Below, piece by piece: positions 52,705 to 60,861 of a stretch of DNA of 64,000 bases (positions are counted from its first letter, which is position 1; every line of letters starts with the position of its first letter). A program made the translations under genes and the position numbers. Source of the stretch: UBA1447 sp002329225 (GTDB taxonomy: Bacteria; Bacillota; Clostridia; Oscillospirales; Acutalibacteraceae); contig JBMNVN010000003.1 of assembly GCA_050946835.1 (NCBI GenBank), forward strand, positions 186,001 through 250,000. Direction: 5' to 3'. Below the pieces are notes generated by a model that was not told the DNA's origin, did no database searches, and saw only the letters and a list, made by a program, of their open reading frames with translations.

Positions 52705-53976
52705 TTATTTGCCCTCATAAATCCAAAGCCCTAAAGCGGGATTACTGATATAGAATATCTCTTCCCCGTTTTCCAGAGTATTAAACCCGTCTTTCAGCGT
52801 TTCAGGGTTGTAAAGTTCAACCGCTTTACAGTATGGCATATACTTAAACGCCGCCCCCTCCACCTCTTCCCGGCTTAATTTCCGGGTGCAGTATGTAATA
52901 TTAAAGCGGCCGTCGGAAGAACCGTGAATTAAATGCGCAGCAACTGAAAGGTTCATCTGCAAGTCGCTGTTTTCTTTAACCAGCTCCAAAACTTTTTGCC
53001 GCCCAACATAGCCGTATTTGCGAATCAGCCGGTCATTTTCATCGTCTTCACCGAACTTGCGCACTTCAGGAGCTAAAATAATCAGTTCCCCCGCATCCGC
53101 CATTGCCATGCGGGTGCGGTAAATGGCTTTATTGCCCAGCCAAGTGCTTTTAAACTCCCGCTCGTCAAGGAAGACCACCGCTTTTTTAAGGGGGGCGTCA
53201 AGCCAGGCCAGGTTTTTCTCCCGGCTCATCTCCACCGCCTGTTCAAACAGCCTGCGCTCATTGCCGATAAAAAGGCCGTGAATAAAGGTATCGTCCCCTA
53301 TGTTTGTGGTAACCGTCAATACATAGAGCAGAGGAACGTCGTTCAAGAAGTGTTCCTGCGCATAGTCGAAAACCAGACGCACGGGAGAAAAATCCTTACC
53401 CATTATCCTTTCCATACCGTAAAAAGCGCCCAACATATGGGAACTGTTTATCATACTGCTGCCGCCGCAGCCCACAAAAATATTTTTGGAGTAGTTAGCC
53501 ATGCCCACAACCTCGTGGGGCACCACCTGCCCAATTGAAATAATCAAATCATAGCTTTTGTCCATTATCAGGCGGTTGACTTCCACATCTATTTTTGTGT
53601 TGACCAACCCTTCGGAAACTTCGCTTACAAATTCCGCCGGCACTTCACCGAGTTTTATTACATCGGTTTTCCAATTATGGGGGATTATTTTTTCGAAAGG
53701 AACGTTTTCGCCGAAAAAGGCCAGGCATTCTTCCTTCGTCATCGGTTCATGCGTGCCGAGGGCGGGCAGAACATCAATTTCACAACTGTCTTTAAGCATA
53801 TCGTAATACATTGAGGTAATTGTCCCCGCGCCGGAGAACAGCCTCGTGTAGTCCGGGGGCACCAACAGTACTTTTTTAAGATTCTTCCCCTTAACGGATT
53901 CTTTTAAAGCCGAAAACAGTTCTTCGTTTCTTATACCTTTTTCATCTTTACCCTTTATGACCAAATTTAAAAACAT
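52705..53976 (-). CDS. LarA homologue (DUF2088), nickel-pincer-type racemase/epimerase
   Basis: A 423-residue protein of the lactate racemase LarA family. Seen: VPPDYTRLFSGAG, the ALGTHEPMTKEE block, IGQVVPHEVVGMANYSKNIF with the candidate cofactor-binding lysine, and a following SSHMLGA histidine. Characterised relatives use a nickel-pincer nucleotide to racemise or epimerise alpha-hydroxy acids, including lactate and sugar acids. With gnd, a sugar kinase and an aldo/keto reductase in the operon, an aldonate epimerase is the best guess. The cofactor genes larB, larC and larE are not in the window. Confidence 0.82.
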   Translation of the reverse strand: MFLNLVIKGKDEKGIRNEELFSALKESVKGKNLKKVLLVPPDYTRLFSGAGTITSMYYDMLKDSCEIDVLPALGTHEPMTKEECLAFFGENVPFEKIIPHNWKTDVIKLGEVPAEFVSEVSEGLVNTKIDVEVNRLIMDKSYDLIISIGQVVPHEVVGMANYSKNIFVGCGGSSMINSSHMLGAFYGMERIMGKDFSPVRLVFDYAQEHFLNDVPLLYVLTVTTNIGDDTFIHGLFIGNERRLFEQAVEMSREKNLAWLDAPLKKAVVFLDEREFKSTWLGNKAIYRTRMAMADAGELIILAPEVRKFGEDDENDRLIRKYGYVGRQKVLELVKENSDLQMNLSVAAHLIHGSSDGRFNITYCTRKLSREEVEGAAFKYMPYCKAVELYNPETLKDGFNTLENGEEIFYISNPALGLWIYEGK

Positions 53977-53997
53977 CCTTTCTTTTTTGCATAACAG

Positions 53998-54669
53998 CTA
54001 TTCAACCATACCGTACACTTCGCCGATATCCTGTATAAACATAATACCTTTGCCCGGGCTTTCCAAATCAAGGTTGTCCCTGATGCTGTCCGCAATAGGA
54101 GCCGCATCCTCGGTTTTTGAGATAACAATGACAATCTCTTTTTCAGGCTCAATCTCCATCATAAAAAGCCTCTCCGTTTCATGGGTACCCGATCCTCTGG
54201 CGTTTATAATGGTACCGCCCTTTGCTCCGCCCTGAGCCGCCGCATCTATAACTTCTTCAGCATCACCTCTGGGCACAATAACGGTTATCATTCTGTACAT
54301 AGCTTTTCTTACCCCTTCCGTTGCCTGCGCTTCACCGCCGCAGGCTATACTGTGAGTTCCGGTAACATCACACACCGGTATTGTAAATAATATGCCGTGG
54401 TTCGGTTTTTTCATTTTAAGTTCTTCCGTAATCCCGAGTGCCGCCGGACGGACAATTTCCCCCGTTCCCAACATAAGAACAACCTCTTTTTTTGTGTCTG
54501 CCAAACCGAGGAACTCTAAGATATGCCTGTGAGCGGTTCCCTTGGCAATCATAACGGTTCCGCCCGTTAAACCGTATTGTTTGCCGGCATGCATAACTTT
54601 ACTGCCGGAACCGCAGTTTACAATGGCACAAATCAGACTGAGGCCGCCCGCAAACTGATGATTATCCAT
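53998..54669 (-). CDS. Tandem PII-like signalling protein
   Basis: A 223-residue protein made of two ferredoxin-like PII-type domains. The second (about 125-223) is clearest: YRMITVIVPRGDAEEVIDAA, then GAKGGTIINARGSG as T-loop region, and EKEIVIVISKTE. The first (about 8-110) has LSLICAIVNCGSGSKVM and GLTGGTVMIAKGTA in the same order. It overlaps the DUF1538 gene by 8 bases, so one is very probably the partner of the other, as GlnK is of AmtB. The ligand is unknown. Confidence 0.85.
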   Translation of the reverse strand: MDNHQFAGGLSLICAIVNCGSGSKVMHAGKQYGLTGGTVMIAKGTAHRHILEFLGLADTKKEVVLMLGTGEIVRPAALGITEELKMKKPNHGILFTIPVCDVTGTHSIACGGEAQATEGVRKAMYRMITVIVPRGDAEEVIDAAAQGGAKGGTIINARGSGTHETERLFMMEIEPEKEIVIVISKTEDAAPIADSIRDNLDLESPGKGIMFIQDIGEVYGMVE

Positions 54670-56158
54670 TCTTTTCAGCGCCTCCTTTTTTTGTCTTTGT
54701 CTTTAACAAGAATAACAAACCGAGTATCTGTAAGGCCAAAACCGGAGTCATAGCCACCATGGCAATAATTCCGAAGCCGTCCGCCAAAACATCCGCCCCG
54801 GGTGTAGCCGCGGCTACACCCTGAGAAAACGCAAGTATAAAAGTAGCCGTCATGGGACCTGAGGCAACCCCTCCCGAGTCAAAGGCTACGCCGACAAAAA
54901 GTTTGGGTGCAAAAAATGTCATTATTATCGAGATGATGTAGCCCGGCAACAAGAAGTGCCAAAGTTGTAAACCCGGGACAAGAATACGAAGCAGAGAAAG
55001 GGCTACCGAGGCGCCTACGCCCAAGCAGAGGGTAAATAATACCAGCCGTTTTTTTACATAACCGCTTGTTACATCCTCCACCTGGTCGGTCAAAACATGA
55101 ACTGCAGGTTCCGCAAGGATGGTAACAAGACCGATCAAAAAGCCCAACCCAATCACAATAAAGCGATTTTCAAACATCGCCATTTTTTTGCCTATCTCCC
55201 GGGCGGCATCCATAAAGCCGGCGTTGACCCCCACAAGGAAGAGTACCAAACCGAAATACGTTATTCCCATGCCGACAACGGTTCTGATAAACTGTTTGGC
55301 AGGCAATCTGAAATAAACTATTTGGAAAAAAATGAAAATCAAAAGCATGGGCGAGAGCGCTATTGCCACATCGGCGGACACATCGGGAAAATTTTGCAAA
55401 AACGGAGTAAAAATTGACTGTGAAACCACCGTATCCGCAGCCATCTCACCCGCCGTGAACTGTGACCTTGTAAAAAGGTTCATCACCATGGGGCCCATTA
55501 TCGCCCCTGCGGAAACTATGCCCAAAAGGCCGAAGCTGTCTTCTTCCGAAGCCCTGCTGTCCTTTTTCATGGAAGAAACGCCTACGGCAAGGGCAAGAAT
55601 AAAAGGTACCGTCAGCGCCCCGGTAGTGGCGCCTGATGCGTCAAATGCGATAGCCAAAATCTCAGGCGGGTTAAAGATTGCAAGAACAAATATAATTATG
55701 TAAGCCACGGTAAGGAAGATGTTAATGGGTGCGTTATAAACAATCCTCACCATACCCAGAGCAAGCATAACCGCCACGCCTACGGATACGACCACGACCA
55801 AAGCGAATTTGGGCAGCAGGCCCTTTGTCACCTCATCAACCTGTTGGGCTAAAATATGAAGGTCCGGCTCTGCAATAGATATAAAAAAGCCGAGGGCTAA
55901 ACCTGCAACTATCAGAATAAGCAGACTGTTCCTTTTAGCCAGAGCGGCACCCATGTGGTTACCTATGGATGTGATACCTATATTCACACCCATAAGAAAA
56001 AGAGTAAGCCCGGCCATAAGCACCACCGCACCGATTGAAAAACGGATTATCAGATGCGGTTCAAGGGGCGTCAGAGTAAAACTCAGAACCAACACCAGCA
56101 CCGTTATGGGGACCACCGCAAACAGAACCTCTTTTATTTTCTCGACAAGAGCTCGCAA
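54662..56158 (-). CDS. DUF1538 membrane protein, internally duplicated
   Basis: A 498-residue protein with about 12 transmembrane helices. Two homologous halves are evident: IAEPDLHILAQQVDEVT and LAEPAVHVLTDQVEDVT, then AIAFDASGATTG and GVAFDSGGVASG, then FILALAVGV and FILAFSQGV. This is a transporter-like inverted- or direct-repeat build of an uncharacterised family. Start TTG 56158 has GGAGG 11 bases upstream. Its gene overlaps that of a PII-like protein, suggesting regulation by direct binding. Substrate unknown; sugar acid is suggested only by operon context. Confidence 0.85.
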   Translation of the reverse strand: MRALVEKIKEVLFAVVPITVLVLVLSFTLTPLEPHLIIRFSIGAVVLMAGLTLFLMGVNIGITSIGNHMGAALAKRNSLLILIVAGLALGFFISIAEPDLHILAQQVDEVTKGLLPKFALVVVVSVGVAVMLALGMVRIVYNAPINIFLTVAYIIIFVLAIFNPPEILAIAFDASGATTGALTVPFILALAVGVSSMKKDSRASEEDSFGLLGIVSAGAIMGPMVMNLFTRSQFTAGEMAADTVVSQSIFTPFLQNFPDVSADVAIALSPMLLIFIFFQIVYFRLPAKQFIRTVVGMGITYFGLVLFLVGVNAGFMDAAREIGKKMAMFENRFIVIGLGFLIGLVTILAEPAVHVLTDQVEDVTSGYVKKRLVLFTLCLGVGASVALSLLRILVPGLQLWHFLLPGYIISIIMTFFAPKLFVGVAFDSGGVASGPMTATFILAFSQGVAAATPGADVLADGFGIIAMVAMTPVLALQILGLLFLLKTKTKKGGAEKNG

Positions 56159-56203
56159 ATTTTATCATTCCTCCGGTAGAATTATCGATTTTAATCCAAA
56201 ATG

Positions 56204-57055
56204 TTAGAAAGGAACCGTGTCGGGATTCAGCCCGGAACCGCCTATATAAGGCATGGAGTCAATTGTCCGCATATCCTCCGGTTTTATCTCAAAGTCGAAT
56301 ATTTTTGCGTTTTCTTCAATGCGGGCAGGGGTAACGGACTTCGGCAGAGGCAGGGTGCCGTTTTGCAGGCACCAACGTATACAAAGCTGAGCGACCGATT
56401 TATCGTATTTATTCGCTATTGCGGCAAGTTCGGGGTTGCTGAGGAGTCTGCCCGTACCCAATGGGCTCCAAGCTTCCACAAGGATATTTTCAGCCTTGCA
56501 GTAATCCGCCGTTTCCTTTTGCATAAAGCCGGGATGAAACTCGATTTGGTTTACCATGGGCTTAACATTTGCGGCTTTCATCAGAGGGGCAAGGTGATGT
56601 GTTAAAAAATTACTCACCCCGATAGCTCTTACCCGTTTTGTTTCATACAAATATTCAAATGCCCGCCACGTATCAAGGTTAAGTTTTTGCCACTCGTCGG
56701 GGCTCCCCTTCGCAGCCGGCCAGTGAATCAGATAGAGGTCCAAATAGTCAAGATTAAGAAGCTTCATCGTATTTTCAAAGGCCCTGAGGGTTGTATCATA
56801 TCCCCTCTCGGAATTCCACAGTTTACTGGTAATAAAAAGTTCTTCCCTGGGGATTCCGCTTTGTTTAACTCCTTCACCCACGCCTTTCTCGTTACGGTAA
56901 GCGGCGGCTGTGTCAACATGCCTGTAACCTACTTCCAACGCCTTGAGCACCGAATTTACGGTTATTTCGCCCTCCGGCGTCTGCCAAGTACCGAAACCCA
57001 CACAGGGGATGCCCACACCGTTTGATAAAATATAATTGTCTTTAAGCGATTTCAT
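56204..57055 (-). CDS. Aldo/keto reductase
   Basis: A 283-residue NADPH-dependent reductase. The catalytic tetrad is present: Asp48 and Tyr53 (HVDTAAAYRNE), Lys78 (ITSKLWN) and His111 (LIHWPAA). LPKSVTPARIEENAKIFDF is the cofactor 2'-phosphate-binding region. It is of the 2,5-diketo-gluconate reductase-like group. It is the first gene of a seven-gene operon with sugar-acid enzymes, so reduction of a keto-sugar acid is plausible. Confidence 0.93.
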   Translation of the reverse strand: MKSLKDNYILSNGVGIPCVGFGTWQTPEGEITVNSVLKALEVGYRHVDTAAAYRNEKGVGEGVKQSGIPREELFITSKLWNSERGYDTTLRAFENTMKLLNLDYLDLYLIHWPAAKGSPDEWQKLNLDTWRAFEYLYETKRVRAIGVSNFLTHHLAPLMKAANVKPMVNQIEFHPGFMQKETADYCKAENILVEAWSPLGTGRLLSNPELAAIANKYDKSVAQLCIRWCLQNGTLPLPKSVTPARIEENAKIFDFEIKPEDMRTIDSMPYIGGSGLNPDTVPF

Positions 57056-57159
57056 ATTTACCTCCCGTTTCAGACTGTCTTTCCCTTAATTTTTAAAGTT
57101 CTGATTGGATTCCATCCGATAATCAATATTTTTCCGTTCGGCAAACTCATTCAGTTTAA

Positions 57160-57188
57160 ATTATACATTACCCCGAATTTATAAACAA
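57160..57188 (-). promoter_or_regulatory. Promoter of the seven-gene sugar-acid operon
   Basis: Minus strand TTGTTT (57183-57188) and a perfect TATAAT (57160-57165), 17 bases apart, giving a leader of about 95 bases before the aldo/keto reductase gene. Confidence 0.65.
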
Positions 57189-57216
57189 GATTTTAAATAA
57201 AAGCTTATAGTATTGT

Positions 57217-57245
57217 TTGACACTGAAATAGTAGCGTGATAATAT
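57217..57245 (+). promoter_or_regulatory. Promoter of the metallophosphatase gene
   Basis: TTGACA (57217-57222) and TAATAT (57240-57245) with a 17-base spacer, back to back with the minus-strand promoter at 57160-57188. Confidence 0.75.
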
Positions 57246-57285
57246 TATTTCAATAAAAACATTTATTAACAGGTTGGTGGTTATT

Positions 57286-58446
57286 TTGAAGAGTTTGTTG
57301 AAAAAGATTACGGCAGTCATTCTAACGGCGGTATTTTTGCTCCTCCCCCTTAACGGCGGAGCTTTTGCCGTCACTCCCGCTGAGGCCGCTCAGCTTAAGT
57401 TCGGTGCGGACAAGAAGTTTACCATAATGCAGGTGGCCGACATTCAGGACGGACCGGGTCTGCTCCCCGCTACGGCAAGGTTCCTCAAAAAAGCTGTGGA
57501 AGAAGCAAATCCCGACCTTATAGTGCTCACCGGTGACAATATAATGGGTGGTAAAAGCCGCTCGGATGCTGCGACGGCAAATGCCATTGACAAATTTATG
57601 TCAATCTTTGAAGAGGCGGGGGTACCCGTTGCGGCCGTATTCGGCAACCATGATGATGAAGGCAATACCTCAAAAGAAAAACAAATGGCTATGTATATGA
57701 GCTATAACTGCTTTATCGGCTATGATGAGGGCGAAGATTTATCCGGCGTAGGCACTTACAACATTCCCATTTATTCATCTTCCAACCCCCAAAAGGCGGC
57801 CTTTAACATCTGGATGATTGACTCCGGAACTTATGATACGGTAAACGGCGGCTATGCACATGTGCAGCAGGATCAGATTGATTGGTATGTCAATAAGAGC
57901 AATCAGCTTAAAGCGGACAACGGCGGAACGCCCGTACCTTCGCTCATGTTCCAGCACATAGCAGTACCCGAGGTTTATGACGCATTCGTTTCGGTACCTT
58001 TAGGCACCCCCGGCAGCATATTCAAATACGGCAAATGCTTTGTTCTCAACCCTGAAATGACCAAAGCGGGCGAGCTTAACGAAGCACCGTGCCCGCCGGA
58101 TATTAACGGCGGACAATTTGAGGCTGTCCGCAATCAGGGAGATGTTTTGGCCATAGCTTTCGGCCACGACCACTTAAATACCTATGAGGTTACAGTGCAG
58201 GATGTCGATTTAATCTGCACACCGACAGCCGGTCTTGCCTCCTACGGAGACAATAACCGGGGCGTGAGAGTTTTCACCCTTGACGAAAACGATACCGAAT
58301 CTTACTCCACATATCTTTACCAATACACCGATTGCATTGACCCGGACTCCGTATTCAGCATAGGCTATGTAATCGTAGATCGTTTCTGGCAATTTGCATT
58401 GCCCTTCATGCAGTTCTTCCTGATTATTTCCGAATTATTTTCTTAA
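57286..58446 (+). CDS. Secreted metallophosphoesterase with hydrophobic C-terminal tail
   Basis: A 386-residue exported calcineurin-like phosphoesterase. Signal peptide at about 1-30 (ITAVILTAVFLLLPLNGGAFA). Metal motifs: VADIQDG (with Gln where most relatives have His in DxH), VLTGDNI, FGNHDDEG, FQHIAVPE and FGHDHLN. The last 20 residues are a hydrophobic helix ending ISELFS. Start TTG 57286 follows GGTGG; a TTG at 57274 is possible. It may release phosphate from sugar phosphates or nucleotides at the surface. Confidence 0.85.
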   Translation: MKSLLKKITAVILTAVFLLLPLNGGAFAVTPAEAAQLKFGADKKFTIMQVADIQDGPGLLPATARFLKKAVEEANPDLIVLTGDNIMGGKSRSDAATANAIDKFMSIFEEAGVPVAAVFGNHDDEGNTSKEKQMAMYMSYNCFIGYDEGEDLSGVGTYNIPIYSSSNPQKAAFNIWMIDSGTYDTVNGGYAHVQQDQIDWYVNKSNQLKADNGGTPVPSLMFQHIAVPEVYDAFVSVPLGTPGSIFKYGKCFVLNPEMTKAGELNEAPCPPDINGGQFEAVRNQGDVLAIAFGHDHLNTYEVTVQDVDLICTPTAGLASYGDNNRGVRVFTLDENDTESYSTYLYQYTDCIDPDSVFSIGYVIVDRFWQFALPFMQFFLIISELFS

Positions 58447-58459
58447 CCTGTAAAAAGAT

Positions 58460-58490
58460 CGGGACGGCTCTCAAGCCGTCCCGGTTTTTA
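58460..58490 (+). terminator. Terminator of the metallophosphatase gene
   Basis: CGGGACGGCT (58460-58469) and AGCCGTCCCG (58474-58483) around a 4-base loop, followed by a T-run. Confidence 0.93.
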
Positions 58491-58546
58491 TTTCTAATTG
58501 AAATTTTTGCCTGTGTTGTGGATAAGAAAAGTGAAGTGATTAAAAA

Positions 58547-59503
58547 ATGGATTATCAAAAACTGTTGGAAATCAGCGATGACTGGTTGAAGTACGCAATC
58601 CGTCTAAACCTAATGTATGAACCTGAGGACAATCTTATTGAAATCAGAAAAGCCGCATTAGCTGATGAGCGAATAAAAAGATACCTTTCAGATATTTCGA
58701 ATTTTCACAAAACCCTGGTAACAAATCATAAAAACCCGGATTTGCCGATACATAAGCTGCTGTTTCTGCTTGACCTCGGATTTGGTACGGAAGTCCCTGA
58801 AATCAAAGCGGCAATTGATGAAATACTTCAACACCGTGAGGAGCACGGCATTTATCTGTCCATGACCAATGTGCCCAGGCATTATGGGGGTACGGGTGAA
58901 GATGTATTCAGTTGGTGTCTGTGCGATGCCCCCTTACTTTTACTTGCCCTGCTGAAAGCGGGTATGGATTATCGTGAGCACATTAAACCCGGCGTTGACC
59001 ATCTGGTATCCTTATGCCGTGATAACGGATTCCCTTGTGCCGTGTCGCCCGAGTTGGGAAAATTCCGCGGTCCGGGAAAAAAGGATGACTGTTGTCCGTA
59101 TGCGACACTGATTATGGCCGATTTGCTGTCGTATATCCCTGAATATCGGGATTCCCGGGTTGCCTTTTCATCTGCAACAGCATTGCTGAATTTGTGGGAA
59201 AACAGCCTTAATCAGCATCCATACATGTTCTATATGGGCACGGACTTCCGTAAGATGAAAGCACCGTCGTGCTGGTATGATATTGTCAGCGTAGCCGGAG
59301 TTCTCAGCAAATACGAGTTTGTGCGGGATGACCTGCGTTTTCTTGAAATGATTAACCATATAAAAGGCAAACAAGATAAGGACGGTTTTTTCACACCTGA
59401 ATCGGCATACCAAAAATTGAAGGACTGGGATTTTGGGCAGAAGAAAGTACCGTCCTCCTACTTAACATATCTTTGCTATATAATTTTTGAACGTCTGAAA
59501 TAA
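58547..59503 (+). CDS. Alpha/alpha-toroid protein, prenyltransferase/squalene-oxidase-like
   Basis: A 318-residue cytoplasmic protein with repeated paired helices and QDKDGFF-type turns, as in terpenoid cyclase/protein prenyltransferase toroids. Homologues in Firmicutes are often mislabelled as nitrogen fixation protein; no such role is visible. Conserved-looking Cys and His residues (DDCCPYATL, VPRHYGGTGED) might bind metal. Solitary gene with no close partner. Confidence 0.68.
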   Translation: MDYQKLLEISDDWLKYAIRLNLMYEPEDNLIEIRKAALADERIKRYLSDISNFHKTLVTNHKNPDLPIHKLLFLLDLGFGTEVPEIKAAIDEILQHREEHGIYLSMTNVPRHYGGTGEDVFSWCLCDAPLLLLALLKAGMDYREHIKPGVDHLVSLCRDNGFPCAVSPELGKFRGPGKKDDCCPYATLIMADLLSYIPEYRDSRVAFSSATALLNLWENSLNQHPYMFYMGTDFRKMKAPSCWYDIVSVAGVLSKYEFVRDDLRFLEMINHIKGKQDKDGFFTPESAYQKLKDWDFGQKKVPSSYLTYLCYIIFERLK

Positions 59504-59583
59504 CAGACATGAAAACATTTTGTTAAATATTAAAGAGTACAATACAGCTGTTCAGGCAGCAGACGGCAAAAAAATCAGGACTT

Positions 59584-59964
59584 ATGGCGGTATTTATCGT
59601 GGATTTAAGAGCAAGAGCAAATAAGCTTAAAAAGGATATTCCGGCTTTGTTTTTAGCATTGAAAGATAAAAACACTCCCTGTATAGCTAAAGTGTTTGCC
59701 GGAATTACTGTAGCATATGCTTTGTCTCCGATAGATTTAGTACCCGATTTCGTCCCCGTGTTGGGATATTTGGATGATATTATATTGCTGCCAATGCTTA
59801 TTGCGTTAACTGTTCATTTTATTCCGGATGAAGTGCTTGAGAAGAATCGTAAACAAGCGGAAGCAATACGGCAAGATAAAAAACCGAAAAAATGGTATTT
59901 CTCAATCCCTATTATTTTGATTTGGCTCCTTATCATAGCGCTGATTGTAAAAGTAATTATGTGA
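59584..59964 (+). CDS. YkvA/DUF1232 membrane protein
   Basis: A 126-residue protein. The DUF1232 core is VAYALSPIDLVPDFVPVLGY followed by LDDIILLP, with a C-terminal transmembrane helix (about 106-124). Homologues are small membrane proteins of unknown function. The ribosome site for ATG 59584 is poor; GTG 59599 with GGCGG upstream is an alternative. Confidence 0.85.
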   Translation: MAVFIVDLRARANKLKKDIPALFLALKDKNTPCIAKVFAGITVAYALSPIDLVPDFVPVLGYLDDIILLPMLIALTVHFIPDEVLEKNRKQAEAIRQDKKPKKWYFSIPIILIWLLIIALIVKVIM

Positions 59965-60022
59965 GAAAATGATAGTTTTTTATTTTATTTAGTGTGAAAT
60001 TGAACAGATGAGAGAGTTGAAA

Positions 60023-60517
60023 ATGACCAGACACCAAACCGTTACCCACCCGCTCCGGCCTCTTTTTCAGGCCGATTCGAAAATTTTAATATTGGGCTCG
60101 TTTCCCTCTGTCAAAACCAGAGAATACGGTTTCTTTTACGGACATCCGCAAAATCGTTTCTGGCCTTTGCTTGAGCGGATTTTTGATGTGAAACTGAGTA
60201 CGGATATTGAAGAAAGAAGAGCCTTTCTTTTGCAGCACCGCATTGCCGTCTACGATGTCATCTACCGGTGCGACATCATCGGTTCCGGTGACTCAAGTAT
60301 TCAAAACGCAGTTCCCTCAGATTTAAGTCCTATTTTTAAAGAGGCGGATATAAAGCAAATTTTCTGTAACGGCGGAACCGCTTACCGCTACTATAAAAAA
60401 TATCAGGAACGGAAAACGGGCTTTAAAGCCGTTCAACTGCCTTCTACCAGTCCGGCAAATGCAAAATTCTCTATTGATGATTTGTATAGTCAATGGAAGA
60501 TAATTAGAGAATACTGA
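60023..60517 (+). CDS. DNA-deoxyinosine glycosylase (UDG superfamily, family 6)
   Basis: Base-excision repair enzyme that removes hypoxanthine arising from adenine deamination. 164 residues. Signature LILGSFPSVKTREYGFFYGHPQNRFWP split across the active site, with the catalytic Asn in the HPQNRFW part, and the C-terminal LPSTSPANA loop. ATG 60023 is preferred over 60008 because GAGAG is near it. Solitary. Confidence 0.88.
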   Translation: MTRHQTVTHPLRPLFQADSKILILGSFPSVKTREYGFFYGHPQNRFWPLLERIFDVKLSTDIEERRAFLLQHRIAVYDVIYRCDIIGSGDSSIQNAVPSDLSPIFKEADIKQIFCNGGTAYRYYKKYQERKTGFKAVQLPSTSPANAKFSIDDLYSQWKIIREY

Positions 60518-60861
60518 TTATAAAACCCTATCCGATTCTGCTTTAGATTCTTCATATATGTGCTATTGTGAATGGTGTTGAGCCAAAAGAGGGATATTAT
60601 AGAGTTTAAGGCCAAAAAATCAAAACGATAAATGCGGCCAGATAAAGTTTTACCAAGAGTTAATAAAAATAAGAGTTTAGTTCTGATATTCTCCTATTTA
60701 TAAGGTTTACATCTCAACCGCTTCGGAAAAAGCGGCGAAAATCGTCTGTTTTTATCGGAAAAGGCGGTAAAAAACGTCTAATATCATCGGAGAAAGCGGC
60801 GAAAACGCTTGAATTTTATCAGAAAAAGCGCTAAAATGTTAAAAAACCGTGGAGGTGTATT
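60518..60861. other. Intergenic stretch with tandem repeats
   Basis: No gene seen. The last 140 bases are four 32-base tandem repeats (separate entry) that run up to the ribosome site of the AAA ATPase gene. Confidence 0.5.
60723..60850 (+). repeat. Four tandem 32-base repeats before the AAA ATPase gene
   Basis: Units start at 60723, 60755, 60787 and 60819 with an exact 32-base period. Each begins TC(G/A)G followed by AAAAAGCGGCGAAAA-like sequence and ends T/A-rich; the fourth is the most degenerate. They end 12 bases before the ATG and could be binding sites for an autoregulator or a copy-number-variable spacer. Confidence 0.7.

Noticed and set aside
60723..60850. CRISPR array
   Set aside because: The 32-base units are directly adjacent without unique spacers, degenerate, only four in number, and no cas gene is near.
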